A stretch of DNA of 64,000 nt from Hordeum vulgare subsp. vulgare (lineage: Eukaryota; Streptophyta; Magnoliopsida; Poales; Poaceae). The DNA lies in NCBI RefSeq assembly GCF_904849725.1, contig NC_058518.1, forward strand, positions 413,237,081 to 413,301,080. Reading direction: 5' to 3'. The position numbers were made by a program, and so were the translations under genes. Numbering within the stretch: the stretch's first letter is position 1; every line of letters starts with the position of its first letter. Of this stretch, positions 55,990-64,000 are shown piece after piece. The notes below the pieces were generated by a model that was not told where the DNA came from, did no database searches, and saw nothing but the letters and a program-made list of their open reading frames with translations.

Positions 55990-56030
55990 CCTTGGCTTGT
56001 GCCAAGCTTGGGGGAGTTGCCCCGGCATCG
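55990..56030 (+). promoter_or_regulatory. Second PPT-like tract of A2 with hairpin
   Basis: CTTGGC-TTGT-GCCAAG is followed at once by CTTGGGGGAGTTG, about 20 bases after the accessory stop. Confidence 0.65.
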
Positions 56031-57474
56031 TATCACCATCGCATCTTTTGCCTTTACCTTTTTCTTAGTTCGATCCTTTTTGCTTTTATCTTTCTAGTAG
56101 AATAAAGTTTTTAGTGTTCTAGGCTTGAGTTTTGCTCTCTGTTTCCCCCAATGTATTCGAGCTCGTGAGTCATATAATAAAGAGTGTTTTAGTTAAGGGC
56201 CTTGCTTCATGCCATGATCTAAATAAAAGAATAATAAGAGAACAAAAGCATGAAAGATCATGTAATGATCTTATGCGAAGTGATGGCTTCACATATAAAA
56301 AGAATGTTGATTGAAACTTGTTGTGGGTGGACAAACGTAGACCTTGTTCATTGCTGCAATTAATAGGAAGTAATAAAGAAGGAGAGGTTCACATATAAAT
56401 ATATCATCTTGGGCACCATCTATGATTGTGAACACTCATTAAACTATTACATGCTTAGAAGTAGATGTGGGACAAGGAAGACAACATAATGAATTATGTT
56501 TGCTTGGTTCCGAACAATGTTATATGACTAGAGATCCCTTAGCATGTGATGATTGCTTCCACCTCATATCAGCCAAAACTTCCGCACTAAGTAGAGACAC
56601 TACTTGTGCATCCAGAAACCTTCAACCTAGTTTTGCCATGAGAGTCCACCATACCTACCTATGGATTGAAGAAGATCCCTCAAGTAAGTTGTCATCGGTG
56701 CAAGCAATAAAAATTGATCCCTAAATATGTATGACATATTAGTGTGCGGAAAATAAGCTTTGTACGAACCTGTGATGAGGAAGACATAAAAGCGATGGAC
56801 TGCATAATAAAGTTCTTTATCACATGAGGCAATATAAAGTGACGTTCCTTCGCACTAAGAGGTCACACATCCAAACCTCAAAAGCGCATGACAACCTCTG
56901 CTTCCCTCCGCGAAGGGCCTATCTTGTACCTTTACTTTTTGTCCTTAAAAGTGTCATGGTGATCGGCACCAATTCCTTATCTCGCCTTTATCTTGGCTAC
57001 CGTCATATGCTAGGGAAATATCTATATTCATATGTCAACTTGGAAGTAAGTATTCATGAATTATTATTGTTAACATTACCCTTGAGGTAAGTAGTTGGGA
57101 GGCGAAACTATAAGCCCCTATCTTTCTCTGTGTCCAACTGAAACTTTGGTCTCTTGAGTACCACATGAGTTTTAGCAATTGTAGAAGACGAAAGGATGAT
57201 TGAGTATGTGGACTTGCTTTACAAGCTCTTATTTGACTCTTTAGGACGTTATGATAAATTGCAATTGCTTAAATGACTAAAGTCTATTGGTTGTTAATTC
57301 TTATTAAGGTTCTTGATCCATACTTTACTTTGTGAAGCAATTATCACTTTTGCATAAGAGATTATATGATGATATTGCTGTTATAATTATGATCATGATG
57401 CCTGCATGTCCATATCTTGTTTTGTCGACACCTCCATCTCTAAACATGTGGGCATATTTATTGATCTCGGTTTC
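56031..57474 (+). other. Non-coding 3' region of A2
   Basis: 1.44 kb with no supported ORF. It shares with A1 and F the CTTCCCTCCGCGAAGGG stem-like motif (56898-56916) and the CCATGAGAGTCCACCATAC block near 56636. Confidence 0.6.
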
Positions 57475-57510
57475 CGCTTAAGGACAAGCGAGGTATAAGC
57501 TTGGGGGAGT
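57475..57510 (+). promoter_or_regulatory. PPT of A2 with AGGA stem-loop
   Basis: CGCTTA-AGGA-CAAGCG (57475-57490; one mismatch) and then AAGCTTGGGGGAGT abutting the 3' LTR. Confidence 0.8.
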
Positions 57511-59034
57511 TGATACGTCCATTTTGCATCATGCTTTATGTTGATATTTATCGCTTTATGGGCTGTTATTACACTTCACGGTACAATACTTGTGCCTTTT
57601 CTCTCTTATTTTATAAGGTTTACATGAAGAGGGAGAATGTCGGCCGCTGGAATTCTGGTCTGAAAATGGAGCAAGTTTGATATACCTATTCCGCGCAACT
57701 CCAAAATCCATGAAAATCAACGAGGAATTATTTTGGAATTTCTAAAAAATACTGGACGGAAGAAGTACGAGAGGGGAGCCACGAGGAGGCCACAAGCCTG
57801 CCAGGCGCGGCCTACCACCCTAGCCGCGCCTATGTGGCTTGTAGGCCCCCTCTTGCCCCTCTGGCTCCCATCTATTGCTATAAGGAGGGTTTCATTCCAG
57901 AAAAAACCAGGAGGAGGCTTTCGGGAGGATTCGCCGCCGCCACGAGGCGGAACTTGAGCAGAACCAATCTAGAACTCCTGCACGGTCGTCTTGCCGGGGA
58001 AACTTCCCTCCCGGAGGGGGAAATCGTCACCATCGTCATCACCAACACTCCTCTCATCGGAGGTGACTCATCACCATCAACATCTTCATCAGCACCATCT
58101 CATCTCCAAACCCTAGTTCATCTCTTGTAACCAATCTCCGTCTCGCGACTCCGATTGGTACTTGTAAGGTTGCTAGTAGTGTTAATTACTCTTTGTAGTT
58201 GATGCTAGTTGGATTACTCGGTGGAAGATTATATGTTCATATCCTCAATGTTATTCAATACCTCTCTGTTCATGAACATAATTGTGCTTTGTGAGTAGTC
58301 ACTTTTGTTCCTGAGGACATGGGATAAGTCTTGCTATAAGTAGTCATGTGAATTTGGTATTCGTTCGATATTTTGATGCGTTATATGTTGTCCCTCCTCT
58401 AGTGGTGTTATGTGAACGTCGACTACATAACACTTCACCACTATTTGGGCCTAGAGGAAGGCATTGGGAAGTAAAAAGTAGATGATGGGTTGCTAGAGTG
58501 ACAGAAGCTTAAACCCTAGTTTATGCGTTGCTTCGTAAGGGGCTGATTTGGATCCACTAGTTTAATGCTACGGTTAGACTTAGTCTTAATTCTTCTTTCG
58601 TAGTTGCGGATGCCTGCGAGAGGGGTTAATCATAAGTGGGATGTTTGCCCAAGTAAGGGTAGCACCCAAGCACCGGTCCACCCACATATAAAACTATCAA
58701 AGTAGCGAACGTGAATCATATGAACATGATGAAAACTAGCTTGACAGAAATTCCTATCTGTCCTCGGGAGCGCTTTACCTCCTATAAGAGTTTGTCCAGG
58801 CTTGTCCCTTGCTACAAAAGGGGTTGGGCCACTTTTCTGCACCTTCGTTACTATTGTTCCTTGCTACTTGCTACGAATCATCTTACCACACAACTATCTG
58901 TTACCGATAATTTCAGTGCTTGCAGAGAATACCTTGCTGACAACCACTTGTCACTTCCTTCTGCTCCTCGTTGGGTTCGACACTCTTACTTATCGAAAGG
59001 ACTACGATAGATCCCCTACACTTGTGGGTCATCA
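57511..59034 (+). repeat. 3' LTR of A2
   Basis: 1,524 bp, next to the PPT. The hairpin is at 57790-57844 and the TATA-like box GCTATAAGGAGGG at about 57877. The copy at 59035-59039 is the TAAGA duplication. Confidence 0.93.
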
Positions 59035-59039
59035 TAAGA

Positions 59040-59350
59040 CATATGCTATCTTCCCTATTATATTATGTCTACTTTAGTTGTTCGCTATATGAATTCTTAT
59101 TTCCTATACTTGCATCCATGCTTAACTCTTTTCCTGTTTATGCAAGTATATGGTCGTGTCTATAAAATATAGGGGGAGTACTGATCCTAGTGTGTGCTTT
59201 TTTGCATTCCAAAAGCCTATCCAAATAGAGCACACATCTAGGGGGAGTCTATCTATATTTTGTAGATATTGGGAAAGCCTTAATATCTCTACTGTTATTC
59301 ATGTTTTTGCAAACCCCGTATTGTCATTAACCCACCAAAAAGGGGGAGAT
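59040..59350 (+). mobile_element. H, 3' tail with repeated PPTs
   Basis: It resumes H after A2. GGGGGAG occurs at 59172, 59241 and 59341; the last (AGGGGGAGAT) abuts the LTR. No ORF. Multiple PPTs before the 3' LTR are a Sirevirus feature. Confidence 0.8.
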
Positions 59351-59563
59351 TGTAAGAGCACAATTTCTCTTAAGTAGTTTTTATGGTTGATGATGATGCC
59401 CTTTGGACTAATCATGTGTGATAAACTTTGAGAGAATTATCAGGTGGCACTAGACGATTATCTTCCCCTCACTGAGTGAAAGAGAAGATGGTGTTTAGCT
59501 ATTGATTTAGGGTTGGTGGACAAGAGTCATAGGTAATCCCGTACTATCAAGAGGGGATTGACT
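59351..59563 (+). repeat. 3' LTR fragment of H
   Basis: TGTAAGAGCACAATTT onward matches the first 213 bases of the 5' LTR with about 17% differences by eye. It is cut off at about 59563 by F sequence. Confidence 0.8.
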
Positions 59564-59799
59564 GGCACTCTCTAGCAATAGCTAGACAAATACTGATTCT
59601 GTGACAACAAACCTTCCCCTGCAAAGGCACCAGAAGAATGCTGCTAGCACTCCCCGGCAACGGCGCTAGAAAAATGCTGACTGGCACTCTCCGGCAATAG
59701 CTAGACGAATGTTGATTCTGTAACAACAAACCTCCGCCTGCAACGGCACCAGAAGAATGCTGCTAGCACTCCCCGGCAACGAAACTAGAAGAATGTTAT
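59564..59799 (-). repeat. F leader with 119-bp tandem duplication and PBS-like motifs
   Basis: Two near-identical units of about 119 bases (59564 and 59683). Each contains ACTCCCCGGCAACG and GCAACGGCACCAGAAGAATG, the reverse complement of a tRNA-Asp-type PBS, so four or more PBS-like sites are present. The last one lies next to the LTR at 59800 and is the likely original. Confidence 0.7.
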
Positions 59800-61137
59800 T
59801 GATGACCCACCAGCGCGTGGGTTCGCAACAGTTTTCGAGGGTAGAGTATTCGACCCAAATTTGTTGATTCGCCAACAGGAAGTGAGAGGATACTCTCGAG
59901 TATTTGCAGCTGAATGTGTCAGATTCAACCACACATGAAAGATTAGTGTCTGCCAGCAAAGTAGTAACAGCAAAGTAGCGAGTAACGGCAGTGGCAAGGA
60001 ACAGCAGTAGTGACAGCAGTAGCAAGTAGCAATAAAGCAAGCGACAGTAGGAACAACAGTAGCAGCAGAGCTAGACAAGTAACGGCAGCAGAGCAAGACA
60101 AGTAACAGCAGTAGTAGGACAAATAACAGCAATAGAGCAAGACAAGTAACAGCAGCAGTAGGACAAACTCGTAGGCAATGGGTCGGTGATATGTTTGGAT
60201 GATATTCATCATGCAACAGTTATAACACGGAGAGATATGTGGCTAGCTCACGTTCGTCAATGTGATGTAGGCATGCATTCCGTGTGTCGTCATACGTGCT
60301 TAGGGAAAAGAACTTGCATGACATCTATTGTCCATCCCTCCCGTCGCAGCAGGGTCCAAAAGGAAACTACGGGATATTAAGGTTCTCCTTTTAATAAAGA
60401 ACCGGACCAACACATTAGCACTTGGTGAACACATGAACTCCTCAAACTATGGTCATCACCGGGAGTGGTTCCGGTTATTGTCTCTCCGGGGTTGCCGGAT
60501 CATAACACATAGTAGGTAACTACAACTTGCAAGATCGGATCTAAAACACACATATATTGGTGACAACATAATAATTTCAGATCTGAAATCATGGCACTCG
60601 GCCCTAGTGACAAGCATTAAGCATGGCAAAGTAGTAGCAACATCAATCTCAGAACATAGTGGATACTAGGGATCAATCCCCGTCAAAACTAACTCGATTA
60701 CATGATAGATCTCATCCTACTCATCACCGCCCAGCGAGCCTACGAATAGATTACTCACGAACAATGAAGAGCTTCATGGAATTGGAGAGGAAAGAAGGTT
60801 GATGATGACGATGGCGATGATTTCCCCTCTCCGGAGCCCAAAACGGACTCGAGATCTGCCCTCCAGATGAAGAACAGGTGATGGCGGTGCCTCCGTATCG
60901 CAAACTGGCCCACCCCCTCAGGTGGATCTTTGCGTATGTATTTTTCATATTTTCCAAAAATGTTCCCCGTAAATTTTCAGGACGTTCTGAGAACTTTGAT
61001 TTCTTCACAAAAATAACACCAAGGTAATTCTACTGAAAACAGCGTCAGTCCAGGTTAGTTCCATTCAAATCATGCAAATTAGAGTCCAAAACAAGGGCAA
61101 AAGAGTTTGGAAAAGTAGATACGATGGAGACGTATCA
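59800..61137 (-). repeat. LTR of F
   Basis: 1,338 bp on the minus strand, TGATACGTCTCCATCGTATC at 61137 to GGGTCATCA at 59800. PBS-like sequence lies at its 3' side and a PPT at its 5' side, so internal DNA flanks it on both sides. It contains a CAG/TAG-rich repetitive tract at 59950-60170 with a 44-bp tandem unit. Confidence 0.8.
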
Positions 61138-61175
61138 ACTCCCCCAAGCTTAAAACCTTGTTTGTCCTCAAGCAA
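61138..61175 (-). promoter_or_regulatory. PPT of F with AGGA stem-loop
   Basis: On the minus strand TTGCTTG-AGGA-CAAACAA (one mismatch) is followed by AAGCTTGGGGGAGT next to the LTR. Confidence 0.75.
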
Positions 61176-63039
61176 CTTAGTTGACAAACTGAGAGAGAAA
61201 GAAAAACTTTGACAAAATCTGTTTGATCTTGTTGTTGCAACTATGTCTAACTCGTAACCAGAATTTCAGCAAGATCAAAAGTTAACCACATAAGCAAGTG
61301 ACACAAAGGTCTCACGGTAAACTAATATCAATGGCATAATCAGCTAACGAGCAAATAATAATGAGTTTCAAATACCAACACTTCAATCAAAACAAGCATG
61401 AAGCAATATGAATAGGTGGTATCTCGCTAGCTCTTTCTGAGACCGCAAAACATAAATGCAGAGCACTTTCAAAGATCAAGGGCTGACTAAACATTGTAAT
61501 TCATAGCAACGAAGATCCAGTCATAGTCATACTCAATATCAATCAAAAGCAAAGCATAAAAATGACAGAGGTGCTCTCTAATTGGTGCTTATAGAAGAGG
61601 AGGATGACTCAACAGGAAAATAAATAGACAGGCCCTTCGTAGAGGGAAGCATTGATTTGCAGAGGTGCCAGAGCTCAAGGTTTGAAAACAGATATAATAA
61701 TTTTGGGTGGCATGCTTTCATTGTCAACGCAATGACCAAGAGCTCTCAATATCTTCCATGCTACTCATGCTATAGGCGGTTCCGAAACAGAAAAGTAAAG
61801 TTTTAACTCCCCCACCACCAATCAATGACACTCCACGGCTAGCCGAATCCTCGGATACCGTCCATACTAACATCAATCCGGGGGGGAGTCTTGTTTTACA
61901 GTGACGTTTTCGATTTAAGCATGGAACTGGGCATTCCCATTACCGGCCCCTTTCTTGTGGATGATAGTGAATAAACACATGTCGAGGATAACACTCCTAG
62001 CATGGAAGATACCAATAGCCCTCTATCACCACATGAGCGGTTCGGGCATGCAAAACAGATTATTTCTTGAAGGTTTAGAGGGTGGCACATGCAAATTTAC
62101 TTGGAACGGTAGGTAGATACCGCAAATAGGTAGGTATGATGGACTCTCATGGAAAAACTTTTGGGTTTATGGAAGTGGATGCACAAGCAGTATTCCGCTT
62201 AGTACAAGTGAAGGCTAGCAAAATACTGGGAAGCGACCAACTAGAGAGCGACAATAGTCATCAAGATGCAATGAGTTTGACTAACATTGAATACAAGCAT
62301 GAACAGGATATAAATCACCATGAACACGAACATCATAGAGGCTATGTTGATTTTGTTTCAACTACATGTATGAACATGCGCCAAGTCAAGCCACTTGAAT
62401 CATTCAAAGGAGAATACCATCCTATCATACTACATCATAGTCATCTCAAAATCTATGTTGGCATTCAAGACAAACCATTATGAACTCTCAGCTAAATAAG
62501 CATGGCATCAGAAACTATGATCTCTAAGTTGTCATTGCAAACATGGTTCTCTCACAACAAAGCTGAATATGGGATGACAAGCTAGTCATATTTACAAAAA
62601 CAAAATAGATATAGTTCATACCAGCTTTTCAGTCTCAATCACTTCATCATATATCATCATTATTGCCTTTCATTTGCACGACCGAACGATGTGAACAATA
62701 ATAAGAGTGCTCGTGCATTGGACTAAGCTGAATGTGCAGGCAAATACAAATGAGAAGACAAAGTAATATGGCTCTTTCAAAGCTAAACAGGTATGCATGC
62801 AAGAGCCACTAAACATTGTAACCAATATCTTCTACCTTGACCCAAAGAAAAAGAAAACTATTTACACAGGAAGCTCCCAACAAGCAAAAGAAGAAAGAAA
62901 AATCTTTTTGGGTTTTCTCAAAAGGACACAAAACAAGAAAAGAAGAAAACAAAAATAAACTAGCATGGATAATACAGTGGCAAAGTGTGAACACCGGCTA
63001 ACAAAGCATAAGCATGAATATAAAGTCGGTGAGAACACG
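61176..63039 (-). other. Non-coding 3' region of F
   Basis: 1.86 kb without a supported ORF. It has modules shared with A1 and A2: GGCCCTTCGTAGAGGGAAGC (about 61624-61643) and ATGATGGACTCTCATGGAAA (about 62138). Confidence 0.6.
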
Positions 63040-63066
63040 TACTCCCCCAAGCTTAGGCTTTTGGCC
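63040..63066 (-). promoter_or_regulatory. Second PPT-like tract of F with hairpin
   Basis: On the minus strand TAGGC-CAAAA-GCCTA is followed by AGCTTGGGGGAGTACG, just after the last ORF, as in A1 and A2. Confidence 0.6.
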
Positions 63067-63076
63067 TAGCTTGGTC

Positions 63077-64000
63077 TACTCCCATGGTGGGAAATCACCA
63101 GCTCCAGGATACTCCGGAGCAGACTATGGATGGCACTGCTATGTGAGCTCCTCTGGCTCCCACTGATAAACTGGCGTCTGATACTCGATTGGCGGCTCGG
63201 GCACGGGCGCCTATGGTTGGGCCAAGCCCCAATATGTGTAGATGTCCGAGGGCATAATAGTGTACATGCCTGCATGAAGATCGAACAAAGAAGGAGCAGG
63301 CAAAGTAATAGTCTCTCGAGTACCCTGACTAAATACGAGGTTATAAATCATCCGTCTACTAGCATCTCTATCCAGAAAATCATGGCGAACCATGCTGTCA
63401 TAATCCAGATATTTTTTGGGGAGGAGCATATCTCCTTCCTCTCCCAGTCTAATGGGTATCTCAAAGTGTCTGGAAAGACGGGTAGCATAGATACATCCAT
63501 AGACGACACCCTTGGAATGGTTGGTGTTCAACCGCTGGGCCACTATAGCACCTAGGCTATAAGTCTTATTGTTATACAGGCCTTCGCGCAAAACCGCAAG
63601 GTCTGGAGAACTAAGTGATCCAACCTCCCCACGGCCAATCAAACATTTTCCCACAAATAATGAGAAGTACCGAAGCACAGGAAAATGTATGCTAGCAATT
63701 CTAGCGCGAGACACTCCTCTCTCCTCTCCAACAACAATAGTACCAATGAAATCCTCCGAGTCCCGTGGACGAGGGTCACGGATATCCCCAACGTAAGGTA
63801 ATTTTCATACATTGCAAAAATCCTGTAGTGTCATGCACTAGGGAACATCGTATATCATGAACTCAACCATGGGAGGATTCTTCCTCAGATAAAACTTGAA
63901 GCTTTGAATGAAAATATTGGTGAGGAGGAGGTATTGTGAGCACTTATCTGCAACGAACGCAGTAAGACCTGCATTCTCCACCAAGTAATAAAAGTCTTCA
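63077..64000 (-). pseudogene. ATHILA-like 3' ORF of F (partial, several stops)
   Basis: A minus-strand frame entering from outside the window. It reads EDFYYLVENAGLTAFVADK, two stops near 63840 and 63800, then a 167-codon open part (63211-63714) with YSLGAIVAQRLNTNHSKGVV, IYATRLSRHFEIPIR and KKYLDYDSMVRHDFL. This pattern matches my memory of the ATHILA ORF-1 family found in Athila-clade elements; biochemical role unknown. After the TAG at about 63211 the same frame goes on with VPEPPIEYQTPVYQWEPEEL and more stops, a decayed Pro/Glu-rich tail to about 63077. The PPT-like tract follows. Confidence 0.65.

Larger units (their letters stand above)
34495..59034 (+). mobile_element. A2: Athila-clade gypsy element carrying nested B2 and G
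   Basis: A plus-strand relative of A1 with LTRs at 34495-36019 and 57511-59034 and TAAGA duplications. Without the two insertions (B2 37684-39227, G 40947-53679, plus their duplications) it is about 10.25 kb, the same size as A1. Order: PBS, gag-protease, RT-RNase H, integrase, internal U3-like module, accessory ORF and PPT. Pol has many stops and frameshifts and the integrase has lost a catalytic Asp, but the accessory ORF is open. LTRs differ by about 4% over the first 300 bases by eye. Confidence 0.93.

Noticed and set aside
59943..60216. Leu/Ala-rich ORFs suggesting membrane proteins on the minus strand
   Set aside because: Produced by the CAG/TAG-rich repeat tract in the F LTR read in antisense.

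Overview
The window is intergenic DNA from a large, repeat-rich grass genome, most likely a member of the Triticeae (wheat, barley or rye relatives). The evidence is the LTR families: LTRs starting TGATACGTC, an antisense BARE/Angela/WIS-type LTR start, a Maximus-like Sirevirus and a Tat-lineage gypsy element with an antisense gene. I see no host gene, rRNA or functional tRNA. Nearly every base belongs to LTR retrotransposons, most of them broken and nested in one another. I use local labels because family names cannot be confirmed by eye: B1, B2, C and F (gypsy, TGATACGTC-type LTRs), A1 and A2 (Athila clade), D (gypsy fragment), K (BARE/Angela-like copia), E (unnamed repeat), H (Sirevirus copia) and G (Tat-lineage gypsy).

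Layout. 1-4407: tail and 3' LTR of B1 (+). 4408-16018: LTR C (-), split by full-length A1 (-, 5431-15594, TSD TCGCC). 16378-17060: fragment D (+). 17061-20500: truncated copia K (-). About 20690-24188: unnamed repeat E containing a tRNA-like block. 24539-59563: Sirevirus H (+), whose 3' part carries a Stowaway MITE (34155-34405) and then A2 (+, 34495-59034, TSD TAAGA). Inside A2 sit a solo LTR, B2 (-, 37684-39227, TSD TAGAC), and complete G (-, 40947-53679, TSD GGAAG). 59564-64000: an LTR of F (-) with internal sequence on both sides and a broken ATHILA-like ORF at the window end.

How parts work together. Each autonomous element shows the usual order: LTR, primer-binding site (PBS), gag, protease, RT-RNase H and integrase (integrase before RT in copia), an extra 3' ORF, a polypurine tract (PPT) and a second LTR. 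No copy looks fully competent. G is the most intact: one 769-codon frame holds RNase H, archaeal-like RNase H and integrase, and a spliced gene runs on the opposite strand. By-eye LTR divergence agrees with the nesting order: about 17% for H, about 4% for A2 and about 2.6% for G.

Most interesting signals. (1) A U3 hairpin in the A and B LTRs shows compensatory base changes. A second copy lies inside A1 and A2, followed by a TATA-like box and an acceptor-like AG, just before an undescribed coiled-coil ORF. (2) Four elements of three families have an AGGA-loop stem-loop just upstream of the PPT. (3) A 70-bp tandem array of paired hairpins lies between the two convergent genes of G. (4) A 175-bp block carrying the YMDD box is duplicated inside the RT of G. 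(5) Sirevirus H repeats its LTR palindromes just before its env-like ORF, which parallels signal 1.
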